Numbered from the stretch's first letter, positions 1 to 10,369 are shown. The stretch is 64,000 nucleotides of DNA from Siphonodentalium dalli (GCA_032622095.1 CP136069.1:45420194-45484193), one strand, 5' to 3'. Notes: generated by a model from the sequence alone, not told the origin. Numbers and translations: made by a program.

Positions 1-37
1 ATGGTTAGTTTTGGATTTGTTATTATGTTTCTTTCAG

Positions 38-277
38 CAGCTGTGGCCATATAATGACACTGTCACATTTAATAATGGAGGGTTAATTTCACTGGCAAAT
101 TATGCTGATGCATGCAGAAACCGCCTACCCTTTAATGGTATTCAATCGACAAACTTGCTGAGATACAGGAATCTGGATAACTCTCTAATAGGACAGTTGA
201 TGGGGTCATTATCGCCTATTTTTGTGTGTGTTGGGTACCCAGCTTTTACGAAAAGGTGTTTTGGCTACCTGGCTTGA
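38..277 (+). CDS. Possible exon, product unknown
   Basis: An open frame of 79 codons ending in TGA follows a pyrimidine-rich tract and a good acceptor (tttctttcag at 28-37). The encoded peptide starts QLWPYNDTVTF and has no motif I recognise. It could be the last exon of an upstream gene, but no polyadenylation context is obvious and the reading frame may simply be chance. Nothing links it to the sulfotransferase gene downstream. The call rests only on the acceptor plus the open frame. Confidence 0.15.
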   Translation, partial: QLWPYNDTVTFNNGGLISLANYADACRNRLPFNGIQSTNLLRYRNLDNSLIGQLMGSLSPIFVCVGYPAFTKRCFGYLA

Positions 278-569
278 CCCTTGCGGTACGGCTCTACGAA
301 TCAAGGGTTTTCATTTCAAATTGATTTTGGCAGAAGATTTGAAATCACATCAAATCTCCAATCGAATCAATGTTGCAAGCAAACAAGAGAGTATGCATGT
401 AAATAGTTCGGAGAAACACTCAAATCTGTTGCAGTAATGATTCAAAACAATCATAATGACATAATTTGTCAATTTTGTACATGCAATTCCCACATGACAT
501 GCAATTCCTGGTATATCCTTCATGTAAGAATAGACGAAACCACGCACCACCCTCCATTCTCCATATATG

Positions 570-630
570 TTAGGGTTAGGGTTTAATAGGGTTAGGGCTA
601 TGGTTAGGGTTAGAGTTACATGTAGGGTTA
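570..630 (+). repeat. Degenerate TTAGGG-like short array
   Basis: Several gttaggg units with interruptions (tagggttagggtttaatagggttaggg, continuing as ggttagggttag and gtagggtt). This looks like a small interstitial telomere-type repeat. It is far too short and degenerate to be a chromosome end. Confidence 0.5.
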
Positions 631-710
631 CATGAAGGACATATTACAGTCTCGGTGGACATATTTCATTCATACAAAAATTGGTTGGTCTATTTATTGA
701 TCAAATTAAA

Positions 711-861
711 TTTTTGAGACAGTGCAAATTTTTTTGGGATTGGGTGGGATACGAACCCCGGCCCATGACGTCGGTCTTTGAGTCGCAAGGCACGCTCGCC
801 ATCATGGGCTGGGGTTAGAATCCCAATCCCAATCCCAAAAAAATTTGCACTGTCTCAAAAA
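711..861. mobile_element. Foldback MITE with tRNA-like boxes
   Basis: The arms are inverted copies: tttttgagacagtgcaaa on the left is mirrored on the right, and the match continues through gggattggg and gccc-rich parts. Near the centre the minus strand reads tggcgagcgtg and, about 44 bases later, ggttcgtatccc. These resemble RNA polymerase III A and B boxes at normal tRNA spacing. No cloverleaf with a paired acceptor stem can be folded convincingly, so a tRNA-derived foldback element is more likely than a gene. Confidence 0.5.
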
Positions 862-1203
862 TAAAATTTGCTTCTAAAAATAGGCGCCTTGTGTGTTGTA
901 TAGTCCCAGGCATGTTCAAAGAGCAATGCTCGGCATGTTTCGGAGGCGTAAATATAACATGCTACTGTGCCATATCTCCTATATATTTATTGATCATTTG
1001 CTAGTTTTTATTACAATAATGTGCGATTGTTTCGTTAGTATCTGAAATCTCTTTGCAGTTTGCACAAAACCAGTGTTTTACTAGTCTAGTATGTACATAC
1101 ATAGCATGTGTATACACATAATGACAAAGCCTCGATAAAATACCAATCAGCATCAGACAAAAGATTTTGAATTATTATTTTATACTTCTGAAACTATACA
1201 TAG
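862..1203. other. Intronic or intergenic sequence, nothing recognised
   Basis: AT-rich sequence. No open frame of note and no repeat shared with other parts of the window was seen. Confidence 0.5.
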
Positions 1204-1324
1204 AGGATCTCTAATGAGTCGCAATTCTATGTAAAATTTATTAACTGACTGCACTAAATTCAAATCGATTTTAGTGCATGAGATTAATAAATTTTTTATA
1301 GAATTTCTACAAATTTGAGATCCT
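1204..1324. repeat. Imperfect inverted repeat, about 120 bp
   Basis: aggatctc at the left pairs with gagatcct at the right. The arms also share tctat/aaaatttattaa and gcactaaa blocks. It is an old foldback element or MITE remnant, and I saw no clear target duplication. Confidence 0.45.
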
Positions 1325-1697
1325 TTTTATCACATAATACACATTTCCGCAAGGAAAATTGATCTCGAAATGGCTGATGTTAAAAAAAGTTTATTGATTT
1401 CCTTATCACAACCAAAGAGGAAGTAAAGACACCTGCAAGATTAAATATAGTTATATTTTAAATATGTCTAAAATTTCATTTTGACAAAATTGTTGAACCA
1501 CCATTATCACCCATGTTTATCTCATAGTCAACACTAAATAGCCCAACACAAATTGAATATCATAATTATATTATAATTAACATACATGTAATAAAAAACT
1601 TTCCGGCTTTGACATCAATATCATTGTGCTAAGCTCTTACGTCACTGGGTGTGATGATAATACACGTGTGTCTTACTAAAAAAATATGAGGCCAGGT

Positions 1698-1886
1698 TTA
1701 ACCCTTTACCCAACAGAAGGGCCCTGTGCCAATGCATTCTCTTATATATGCGAGTCGACCATAGGTCGCCTCGCATATATAAGAGAATGCATTGGCTTAA
1801 CACATTAAACACATTTTTTTAGGCCAATGCATTCTCTTATATATGCGAGGCGACCTATTTGGCCGGTTTGTTGGGTAAAGGGTTAA
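1698..1886. mobile_element. Family B2 piggyBac-like MITE
   Basis: TTAACCCTTTACCCAACA at the left mirrors tgttgggtaaagggttaa at the right, with TTAA at both edges. The interior holds the family B hairpin core (gccaatgcattctcttatat and its complement, joined by gtcgaccataggtcgc). TTAA duplications and CCCT termini are typical of piggyBac-type elements. It is a short 189-bp version of the copies at 22021 and 47158. Confidence 0.75.
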
Positions 1887-1948
1887 GGGCTAATTATGTA
1901 AAAAAAAAAGTTCTCTTACAAAACACACCATCTTTAAAAGTTTTTGGT

Positions 1949-2713
1949 AACAGAATAAAGAATAGAGGACAGTTTACCAACATAATAAAGGACAGTTTAC
2001 CAACATAATAAAGAATAGAGGACAGTTTACCAACATAATAAAGAATAGAGGACAGTTTATAACAGAATAAAGAATAGAGGACAGTTTACCAACAGAATAA
2101 AGAATAGAGGACAGTTTATAACAGAATAAAGAATAGAGGACAGTTTACCAACATAATAAAGAATAGAGGACAGTTTACCAACATAATAAAGAATAGAGGA
2201 CAGTTTACCAACAGAATAAAGAATAGAGGACAGTTTACCAACAGAATAAAGAATAGAGGACAGTTTATAACAGAATAAAGAATAGAGGACAGTTTACCAA
2301 CATAATAAAGAATAGAGGACAGTTTACCAACATAATAAAGAATAGAGGACAGTTTACCAACAGAATAAAGAATAGAGGACAGTTTATAACAGAATAAAGA
2401 ATAGAGGACAGTTTATAACAGAATAAAGAATAGAGGACAGTTTACCAACATAATAAAGAATAGAGGACAGTTTACCAACATAATAAAGAATAGAGGACAG
2501 TTTACCAACAGAGTAAAGAATAGAGGACAGTTTACCAACATAATAAAGAATAGAGGACAGTTTATAACAGAATAAAGAATAGAGGACAGTTTACCAACAG
2601 AATAAAGAATAGAGGACAGTTTATAACAGAATAAAGAATAGAGGACAGTTTACCAACAGAATAAAGAATAGAGGACAGTTTACCAACAGAATAAAGAATA
2701 GAGGACAGTTTAC
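1949..2713 (+). repeat. Satellite F: about 25 copies of a 29/30-bp unit
   Basis: Head-to-tail units of aataaagaatagaggacagt followed by one of two short joints, ttaccaaca(t/g) (30-bp unit) or ttataacag (29-bp unit). The two variants alternate irregularly. One early unit lacks the aatagag block. There are no unique spacers, so this is a satellite and not a CRISPR-type array. Confidence 0.95.
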
Positions 2714-2856
2714 GCGGAGTTGTGATTTGGGGGGCTAACCCCGGGATCTTCGAAAGGGCCCAATGGCCCTTTCCCTAACCCCTCATTTTCAGCTTTTATT
2801 ACGAAATACACAAAAAAAATAAATAATTTTTTTAGCAATTTTGTTTTGATGTTCAA
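2714..2856. other. Short spacer with small inverted repeat
   Basis: Contains aaagggcccaatggcccttt, a small hairpin, and an AT-rich tract. On the minus strand this is the region just downstream of the small basic ORF, and it includes a possible aataaa signal (ttttatt near 2796-2802). Confidence 0.4.
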
Positions 2857-3135
2857 TTATTTCTTTTTCTTTTGTCGCTTCTTTGGATGTTTCTCTGCTG
2901 ATAAAATTTCTCTTTCTTTTTTTTCCTTAGCATCTCTTTCTTCCTCCTTTCTTCGCCGATCCTCCCTTTCCCGTTGTGCTAGTGCGATTTGTTCTTGTGC
3001 TAGCCGCAAGATTTCAGCTGTTCTTGGTGAAAGGGACGACGCATATGATCCAGAAGTCTCCGGCTGATGGTATTCCGGAGTCTTTGGTGTAGTGAAATGA
3101 TCAGGTGATTCAATGATCATTTCCGCCTGGACCAT
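2857..3135 (-). CDS. Small charged coiled-coil ORF, possible terminal exon
   Basis: Ninety-two codons on the minus strand. The N-terminal third is rich in P, S and T. From about residue 40 comes a helix of alternating R, E and K (ILRLAQEQIALAQRERED and onwards) ending in a lysine run, KKRQKKKK. The open frame extends a few codons upstream of the ATG to a possible acceptor (ccctgtag, at about 3145-3152), so this may be the last exon of a longer protein. Such charged tails occur in Myb/SANT-like DNA-binding proteins of Harbinger-type transposons, among others, but no DNA-binding domain is visible. The function is unknown. The strong amino-acid bias makes it more credible than other short frames here. 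Confidence 0.3.
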   Translation of the reverse strand: MVQAEMIIESPDHFTTPKTPEYHQPETSGSYASSLSPRTAEILRLAQEQIALAQREREDRRRKEEERDAKEKKEREILSAEKHPKKRQKKKK

Positions 3136-3472
3136 GAAGTTGGCTACAGGGACGTCCAGGGTGGGGTGATGTCAGCGTCCCTGTAGTTTCCGCTGGTGGT
3201 GGCAGTTTACCAATTCACCTCAAGTATATAATTAATCAAGTGAAGGGGGGCTGTCAGGGTTAGTTATGGATGATATTGCTGACATCTACTGCTAATCGTT
3301 TACTCCGCGATTAATAGGCCACCTGACAAGATTAATATTCAAGGATAATCCATTCCATTCTAAATATGTTGCTCCCCGTAATCAGTGTATATCAGCAGGT
3401 CTAATAAACTAATCCCATGTCAGTGAGTACAAGGCTCCAAAACAATCTCAAGTATGTGAAATATGAGACTCG

Positions 3473-3598
3473 AACTTCAACCCTCTGACTACTAAATACA
3501 CATTGACGAATAATTCGGTTATCAAATGTTCAGAAGATAAGTTCAACAAACGACTGTCTACTCGTCAATGACTATTTAGTAATCAAAGGGTTGAAGTT
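3473..3598. mobile_element. Short D-related MITE
   Basis: Inverted ends aacttcaaccct and agggttgaagtt enclose the family D core words gttcagaagataagttcaac and ctcgtcaatgactatttagt. It is about 126 bp, an internally deleted relative of family D. A second D core fragment follows at about 3618-3695. Confidence 0.55.
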
Positions 3599-3774
3599 TT
3601 CTCAATTTTCACTGACTTGGTAGGAAATGTTCAGATAATAAGTTCAACAAACGACCATAGGCCATTTGTATATCTTAGTATCTGAACATTTCCTGTCCGT
3701 GAATAGGAACCATGGGACATTTGTTAAACTTCTTTATATGGAATCCTCCTGCACTTGTATTATCTGTTCATCTG

Positions 3775-4028
3775 CAAGCCTTGAAATAGGGTGTCTGTCA
3801 TTTGCAGAATGAGGTCCCCAGAGGGTGAATTTAGTGATGCTACCCCGCATAGTGGGCTAGCATCACCAAATTGACCCTCTGGGGACCTCATTCTGCTTAC
3901 AACTCAGCAGAATGAGGTTCCCAGAGGGTGAATTTGGTGATGCTAGCCCGCTATGCGGGGTAGCATCACTAAATTCACCCTCTGGGGACCTCATTCTGCA
4001 AATGACAGGCACACTATTTCAAGGCTTG
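3775..4028. mobile_element. Family A MITE with 8-bp target duplication
   Basis: Ends are CAAGCCTTGAAATA and its inverse. Each half carries the module gaatgaggtccccagagggt and its complement, so the 254 bp form two hairpins in a larger palindrome. The flanks are ttcatctg (3767-3774) and ttcgtctg (4029-4036), a 7/8 match. Eight-bp duplications point to hAT-type transposition. The copy at 59921-60175 is nearly the same length and structure. Confidence 0.8.
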
Positions 4029-4255
4029 TTCGTCTGTCTGTTGTCTGCTTATATTACCTGAACATCCCACCAATGCAGGGAAAATCCATTTAGTAAAGAT
4101 ATACTAATATCATTTGAACTGAATGTTATGTGGCTATAGTTATTTGATTCCCATTGATTCAGTTGCAGGGGTCATTACCGGTAGCTACATGTACATGTAC
4201 CATTTCAACATATACCGGTAGCTCCTTAGTGTGATCTGTCTGTCTGCTCATAGAA

Positions 4256-4372
4256 CAGTAAAGCCCTAAATAATCGACTCCTCAACCACAGCAGAATTAT
4301 GGGTAACTTTTCAGGATTTAGTCGGAAATATTGTTTGTTGCCATTCATCAGAAAGCTCTCACTGGGAGACTC
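4256..4372. mobile_element. Family C half element
   Basis: The left half of the 213-bp palindrome: cagtaaagccctaaataatc through the catcagaaagctctcactg centre. The right half is missing and the sequence runs straight into family B pieces (gcatatataatggaatg at 4374). Confidence 0.75.
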
Positions 4373-4639
4373 GCATATATAATGGAATGTACAGGCACAG
4401 GGTCTTTGACACTTCCATAACTGGAGCTTCCTGAAATTTTGCAAAATACCTGTGCCAGTGCGTTCTCTTATATATGCGAGTCTCCCATAAGGAGCCTCGC
4501 ATAAATAAGAGAGTACATTGGCTGAACAATATTTACCTTGACCTTGTAAGCCAGTGCATATATAAAAGAATGCACTGGCACAGGGTCTTTAATGCTGCAC
4601 TGCTTTAATGCTCCGCAGCTCCCATCATAAAAGGGTTAA
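4373..4639. mobile_element. Family B1 fragments ending at TTAA
   Basis: A short B piece (4373-4410) is followed by a more complete B1 copy from acttccataactggagcttc to cccatcataaaagggttaa, with TTAA at 4636-4639. The paired core motifs ctcttatatatgcgagtctc and gcactggcacagggtcttta are present. The left TTAA is degraded. Confidence 0.65.
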
Positions 4640-4860
4640 AGCATGTATTTAATTCATGCAACTGGAGGATAACCTGATTGATGGGTCTGGATACGTTTAC
4701 ACAGTAGGTATTTAATGGGGCCGGGCCGGATATTTCTACATGTGGTGAAGTGATTTCCTTGTGAAAATCTCCTTCTGCGTGGTCCTTCCTCCACATATAA
4801 AACTGACTGACAGCTGATACAACCATAAACCACAAACAAACCAAACTATATCAAGTATTA

Positions 4861-5292
4861 GTGTGGCTGTCATTTGCAGAATGAGGTCCCCAGAGGGTGA
4901 ATTTAGTGATGCTATCCCGCATCACTAAATTCAACCTCTGGGGACCTCATTCTGCATGGCCTCATCTGCTATGGAAGACATAGACTCAGATTGAGGTTCC
5001 CAAATGGTGAATATTGTGATGTACACCCATTGGGAACCTCAATTATGCAATGTGTCGTCTGCCAATGTGGGGATATAGAGAAACTAAACTAAACAAGAAA
5101 TAGAATCTTTGTGAAGAAGTTACTATAGAAATTTGATAATAAAGAAACTTTCCAGAGATGATGAGGCCTAACCAGAATGAGGTCCCCTGAGGGTGAATTT
5201 AGTGATGCTAGCCCGCTATGTGGGATAGTGTCACTAAATTCACCCTCTGTGGATCTCATTCTTCAAATGACAGGCGCACTAAACTCAGACTT
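4861..5292. mobile_element. Family A MITE, long form
   Basis: Has the two outer hairpin modules (gaatgaggtccccagagggt repeated and inverted). Between them is the internal spacer of the long form, with gggaacctcaatta, ggggatatagagaaactaaa and agaaactttccagag blocks. It ends in gcactaaactcagacttgg. No clear target duplication is left. Confidence 0.7.
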
Positions 5293-5738
5293 GGTAGATG
5301 GGCTTACAAAGTCAAAGTGGTGACTTAGATTCAAATGAGGTACTTTACCTGGAAGTGAATGGAGCTTTCATGAGCTTTCAGTCTGGGAAAAATAATAGTG
5401 CAAATTACTGATAAGAAAGAATCGTTCCACATGCCGTAATAACCCACCTTTAGCACTTTTACCACTGCTTTCTTAATAGAACTTGTAATTGGGTATAATA
5501 TCTTCAGTGAAAAGCATCCTTGAAACTCATGGTCGCTGCAACAAAACAGCAATTATTGCAATATCGATGAACCATTTCACATACGAGGAAACATGTTAAA
5601 ACTTATATCGAGAAGTTATCCACTTGTAAACATTAAGTTTTCCCATTATTCTGAACATAAAATGCTGCGGCCTTGATCAATATAGTACTTACAAGATATG
5701 TAATTATTTTGAGGTTACGCACTAAATGGGACAAATTC
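5293..5738. other. Unique intronic-type sequence
   Basis: No shared repeat recognised and no convincing coding frame. Confidence 0.4.
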
Positions 5739-6040
5739 TTCCACATGTGTGATTTGCAATTACGAAAGTAGAAGTAGCTATCAGAGGGGTTTAATTAGCA
5801 ATCAATAATTAATATATGTGCGTATCAGTTCTGTTCTATCTTTATTCTGCTTCAGGGCCGCATTACTTTCTTATCAGTGGTTTCTGCCACAATGATTCAC
5901 ATATCTTTGGTATCAGTCTGTTGGCCTTTCTTAATTTTCTATTTGTACAAACAGCTTTACAATTTGCTTGGCGCAGTTTGAGAAACCCCAGAAAAATATT
6001 TCTATAAATAGTACTATTATATTAAATACAATTAATGGAC
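5739..6040. repeat. Dispersed duplication, copy 1
   Basis: About 190 bp from ggtttaattagcaatcaata to tatcagtctgttg is repeated at 6995-7160 with minor changes. Its last part (5939-6040, ctatttgtacaaacagcttt to attaatggac) is repeated again at 6101-6202, 162 bases downstream. These are local segmental duplications of non-coding DNA. The 63-codon frame through them is not supported as a gene. Confidence 0.7.
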
Positions 6041-6100
6041 ATTGATAAAGAATGTGTTAGAATGTGTATAAGAAAAAATTTGAAAAATTTGAAAAAAATT

Positions 6101-6202
6101 CCTATTTGTACAAACAGCTTTATACTTTGCTTGGCGCAGTTTGAGAAACCCCAGAAACATATTTCTGTAAATGTACTATTATATTAAATACAATTAATGG
6201 AC
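6101..6202. repeat. Local duplication of 5939-6040
   Basis: About 102 bp nearly identical to 5939-6040 in direct orientation. Confidence 0.75.
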
Positions 6203-6222
6203 ACATGCCAAATTTCATATTA

Positions 6223-6709
6223 TTATCCCTTTCATGATGGGAGCTTCTGAATTTTGTGAAAACCCTGTGCCAATGCATTCTCTTACCATATATATGTGAG
6301 TCGACCATAGGTCGCCTAGCATATCGAAGAGAATGCATTGGCCTAACAAATTTTATATTATTTTTTTAATTGTTATAGAATGTAAGAAAAAATGAAAAAA
6401 ATGATAATACGTTGATAAAGAATGTAAGAAAAAAGGATAAAAAAGGATAAAATTTAAAAGAGTATAAGAAAAATGATTATAAAATGTAAGAAATAATTAT
6501 AAAAAAAGATAAAAATTGTTAAAGAATGTAAGAAAAAATGAGAAAAATTGTTAAAGAATGTAAGAAAAATTAATAAAAAATTGTTAAGCCAATGCATTCT
6601 CTTATATATGCGAGGCGACCTATGACTCGCATATATAAGAGAATGCATTGGCACATGGTCTTGAATGTTGAATGTTGCGTCAGCGCAGATCCCATCATGA
6701 AAGGGTTAT
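6223..6709. mobile_element. Family B1 MITE with expanded AT-rich centre
   Basis: Edges are ttatccctttcatgatggga and tcccatcatgaaagggttat, so the flanking site reads TTAT on both sides instead of TTAA. Two hairpin cores (near 6270-6345 and 6590-6655) flank a central array of gaatgtaagaaaaaatga-like units. At 487 bp it is the longest B copy in the window. Confidence 0.7.
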
Positions 6710-6994
6710 TAAGGCAGTATTGCCAATATCCTGCTGAAAAACATACCGGGTACTTTGCGAATTGAATTTTCATCACTACTACTAGTGATGGTGTCTTTGT
6801 ATCTGTGTCAAAAAACATCATACCAGGACAAAAGTATTGTTACCTCTCTTTTTGTTGACTTATCTGTGTTGCCTCATCTATAAAGTATTCTGGGAACCTA
6901 TTAAAATGTTGATTGTTCTCCTGAGTATCCTAACAATCTGGGCTGCTTTGGAATATTATCTTCATCCATTCTGTTTTCCTTTGCAATTATAAAA

Positions 6995-7160
6995 GTAGAT
7001 TAGCTATCTGAGAAGTTTAATTAGCAATCAATAATTAATATATGTGCGTATCAGTTCTGTTCTATCTGCTTCAGGGCCACATTAATTTCTTATCAGTGGT
7101 TTCTGCCACAATGATTCGCATATCTTTGGTATCAGTCTGTTGCACTTTCTTAATTTACTA
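6995..7160. repeat. Dispersed duplication, copy 2
   Basis: Matches about 5760-5935, sharing aattagcaatcaataattaa and the words around tgccacaatgattc. Confidence 0.7.
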
Positions 7161-7275
7161 GACTCTATCAGACTACTGGTATAAGCCCTGATCAGGTTGA
7201 GATACAATGAAAACATATTTCTCTAACTGCCTCCAATTTAGGGCAATGGTGCTGCAGTTAGTAGATGTATAGATC

Positions 7276-7379
7276 CACAGGTCCCCAGAACAAAAATTGA
7301 CCCCACCCCCAATAATACTTAATCCTATAGGATTAAGTATTATTGGGGGTGGGGTCAATTTTTGTTCTGGGGACCTGTG
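7276..7379. mobile_element. Perfect 50-bp-stem hairpin element with 8-bp target duplication
   Basis: The 104 bases read cacaggtccccagaacaaaa inward from both ends. By eye the two 50-base arms are exact reverse complements, around a tata loop. Tatagatc occurs immediately before (7268-7275) and immediately after (7380-7387). Eight-bp duplications are typical of hAT-type insertion. The perfect arms and duplication suggest a recent event. It sits exactly at the left edge of a family H element. Confidence 0.85.
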
Positions 7380-7383
7380 TATA

Positions 7384-7885
7384 GATCATGCCATTAATCT
7401 CTACTCCGGATTATGCCGGTAGAGATCAATGGGAACATTTTCATGTTCTGACTCATTCTGACAGGGAACTTCATAACATTGAACAAACAAGGCAGGGAAT
7501 ATATTTTTTTATTCAAACTTGTTCCTCAATAATCTACTTCACAGTAGGGGGTGGTCCCAGCTTCAGACTGCATGTTTTTTGTGAGCCATAATTGCAATAA
7601 ACATTGAATTATTTCCTGGGAGAAATTCCATAATTGTAAAAGACTGTAAAAGATTGTAAATCGCTCACAAAGTCACTTAAATCATGCAATTTCGAGTTGG
7701 GGCCTTCACCTACAGTGAAATATATTATTAAGGAACAGGTAATATTAACTAAGAAATATATTACCTGCGCTGTTTTTTTCAATGTTATAAACTTCCCTGT
7801 CAAACATCAAAAAGCTCTTTAAGTTTTGTACTGGTGAAATATGATCTCTTTAGCATAAGCCGGAGTACAGATTCATGGCATGATC
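7384..7885. mobile_element. Family H long-TIR element
   Basis: Starts gatcatgccattaatctcta and ends with the inverse, ttcatggcatgatc. Inner blocks such as ttgacagggaa, gtaatat and ttcactgtaggtgaagg are mirrored across the middle. Related copies lie at 18998 and 40498. There is no coding capacity. Confidence 0.7.
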
Positions 7886-8109
7886 GACTAGGTGCATAGT
7901 GTATCGGGCCATCATAAGCCGTGACCTATGCAAAGCACTTGATTCATGTACTACTAGTAAGTATCTGGGCAAGTTTGTCAGTTGTATACTATGGTCCGAG
8001 TTACTACATACAGTGGAATGATTTCTCGAGGAAATTATCCCTCTGCTTCCACTAATAAAACGTGACATTGTGATATGGCCATGCAATAAACCTAAAAAAT
8101 AACAAATCC

Positions 8110-8313
8110 TACTACTAATATTGATGAGTAGTTGTCATGTAGGAAATATTCATTTTCTAAACATTTCCCTGCAATAAATAGGACTCATTCTGTGCATTTA
8201 CTATCTGTCGTCTGTTTATTTCTCCTGAAAACGCCTCCAGATGAATAATATACCATTCCAATGTATACTTTTATGACTGAGTGGGAGAATCCATATAGTT
8301 TAGAAGGGGTTAA
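8110..8313. mobile_element. Family D fragment, inverted
   Basis: Contains the reverse of family D: ccattccaatgtatactttt, gactgagtgggagaatcc and a right edge aaggggttaa. The other end is degraded. Confidence 0.6.
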
Positions 8314-8453
8314 AGACATATTATGCACTTGTTCGGGTGCGTGAAACTGATAAGTTAGTATTCAGGTGCTATGTCAACTGGAGGAATGTATCATTCTACT
8401 AACATCACCGAAAATCTCAAGCAAATCGATCGTACCACTCCATAGAAAACATT
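8314..8453. repeat. Dispersed repeat J, copy 1
   Basis: About 140 bp from gacatattatgcacttgttc to accactccatagaa, matching 22567-22711 in the same orientation. It is an unclassified non-coding repeat. Confidence 0.65.
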
Positions 8454-8841
8454 GTCTGAACTATTCTCAATTGTAAATATTTACTGCTCGATTCGGGACG
8501 CATCTGCCGGCAATAAACTAACGAAAACGATTTCACCATCGACAGTCACTGCATTTAATTAATGCATAAGAATGATGGTATGTGTTGTCAATTTACATAT
8601 AATATTTGTAAAACAACTAATTTGAACAAGATTATTCTCCATTTCTATTTGATCACCCTACCGGAGTGTTTCACATTAAGAAAGAATTTGTCAAATTTTA
8701 TATCAGAATTTTTTTAACCAAACCTGTTATTCTGCGATGAATATGTTCATGTATGTAAATGTAAATATTTTCTTTATGCCATTTTCAGGAAACCATTCCC
8801 TTTGATGCTGGGAGTGGCCCTGCCCTCAGAACATTATAAAT

Positions 8842-8955
8842 ACTCTCACCGAGAGCTTTCCGATGAATGGCAACAAGCCATATTTCCGACTAAATCCTGA
8901 AAAATTACTCATAATTCTGCTGTGGTTAAGGAGTCGATTATTTCGGGCATTACTG
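8842..8955. mobile_element. Family C right half
   Basis: From gagagctttccgatgaatgg to gggcattactg followed by TA. The left arm is absent. Confidence 0.75.
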
Positions 8956-9468
8956 TACCTCACAGCAACTAACACTGTCACAAACAGATAGATTGTTCAT
9001 TGTTCTGACAATTGGAAAGTCATATTGTTGAAAAAACTTTACAAGTGGATTGCATTGTCTTAAATATACATTGATAATAAAAGATTGAGCAGAATAAAGT
9101 AACAGTGGAAACATGCACCATCCATGAGTATAGTGTTTGTTTGCTTTGTAATTCCCTGAATCAATATATAGTTTTTCATAAAGTTGAGAGAGCAAATGTA
9201 GCATAGTCTATCTGTTTATATTGGCTGATAGGTATGGCCAGGGAATTCAATGAACCAAGGAGAATGTTTTCTAGTTCAGCAAATACAAGTAGATGGTTTA
9301 TGAAGCTGGAGGGAGGTTTTATTATATCACTATTGTTTTTTCTACTCCAAATACCACAATAGAACAGCATCTTTTCCCAGTTGTCAGAAAAGTTAGAGTT
9401 TGATCAGATGTCATACCTGTAGTCCTGTACCACCATCGGCTATGTTAGGGACTGCCTATTCATGCATT
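8956..9468. other. Unique sequence
   Basis: No repeat shared with the rest of the window. The short minus-strand frames here show no recognisable domain. Confidence 0.4.
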
Positions 9469-9663
9469 TTAACCCTTCCATGGCTAGAGCTTCCTGGAAT
9501 TTTGCGAAAACCCTTTGCCCTTTGCCAATGTACATGTATTCTCTTATATATGCGAGTCTCCCATATGGAGCCTCTCATATATAAAAGAATACATTGGCCT
9601 AACAATATTTACCTAGAAGTTATAAGCCAGTGAATTCTCTTATATATGCAAGGCTCCCTATAG
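9469..9663. mobile_element. Family B1 MITE, right end lost
   Basis: Begins ttaacccttccatggctaga with TTAA at 9469-9472. It includes the hairpin cores with tgcgagtctcccatatggag and runs into the family E repeats at about 9664 without its right terminus. Confidence 0.65.
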
Positions 9664-10024
9664 GAACAGCCATGGAAGGAGTTGAGAAAAGTGCATCATG
9701 GCTCCATCATCTTCATTGTTGACTGTGGAATTTAGAATAGCCATGGAAGGGGTTGGGTTGAGAAAACTGTATCATGGTCCCATCATCTTGAAGGTTGACT
9801 GGAATTTAGAATCGCATTGGAAGGAGTTGTGAAAAGAGCATCATGGTCCCATCATTTTGAAGGTTGACTGTGGAATTTAGAATAGCCGATATAAGAAGTC
9901 ATATACATGCATCCTGATACCTTAAGATACCTTAATCTTGATGGTAACTTCGCTGTGGAATTTAGAATCACCATGGAAGGGGTTGAGGCCACCACATATT
10001 ATCGTTGTTTATATAATAAAATAT
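9664..10024 (+). repeat. Family E tandem repeat, short array
   Basis: Repeats of tggaatttagaatcgccatg, catggaaggggttgagaaaa and atcatggtcccatcatcttg. It ends in the words accacatattatcgttgttt and tataataaaatattt. The same ending is found at 15030 and 16780. Confidence 0.75.
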
Positions 10025-10025
10025 T

Positions 10026-10203
10026 TGGGGATATAGAGAAACTAAACTAAAAAAGAAATAGTATCTAAGTTGCTATATAAATTTGATAATAAAGAAACTT
10101 TCCAGAGAAGATGAGGCCTAAGCAGAATGAGGTCCCCAGAGCGTTAATTTAGTGATGCTAGCCCACTATGTGGGATGACATGCACACTAAACTCAGGCTT
10201 GAT
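10026..10203. mobile_element. Family A fragment
   Basis: An internal and right part of the long A form: ggggatatagagaaactaaa, the agaaactttccagag block, one gaatgaggtccccagagc module and the right end cacactaaactcaggcttg. The left end is replaced by family E. Confidence 0.65.
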
Positions 10204-10252
10204 GTTGATAGTCTCCATCCTATGACTAAATCCTGTTCCATTATACTTTCAG

Positions 10253-10326
10253 AACGAACAGTTGCTAAGCTACAGTTAGATAACATCGAATTCGCCAGAA
10301 GACACCTATCATCAGCAAATGTTCAG
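10253..10326 (+). CDS. HS2ST1: Heparan sulfate 2-O-sulfotransferase, internal exon (stem)
   Basis: A 74-bp exon between ttatactttcag and gtgagt. After two bases completing a codon from the previous exon it encodes RTVAKLQLDNIEFARRHLSS and then ANVQ. It ends on a codon boundary and joins in frame to the exon at 19956. The peptide is a short amphipathic helix. It occupies the place of the coiled stem that links the signal anchor to the catalytic domain in this Golgi type II enzyme, where the stem helps trimer formation. The identification depends on the splice phase and position, since the stem is poorly conserved. The exon with the transmembrane anchor was not found upstream in the window and probably lies outside it. 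Confidence 0.7.
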
Positions 10327-10369
10327 GTGAGTTTATAAATGAATATATAGACAGAACATGATGAATATC

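Noticed and set aside
1949-2713. Array resembling a CRISPR by unit length
   Set aside because: Units are contiguous without unique spacers, and the setting is an animal genome.
1-10252. Search for the transmembrane first exon of the sulfotransferase
   Set aside because: No ATG frame with a signal anchor ending one base into a codon before a donor was convincing. The hydrophobic frame at 5816 lies in a duplicated non-coding repeat.
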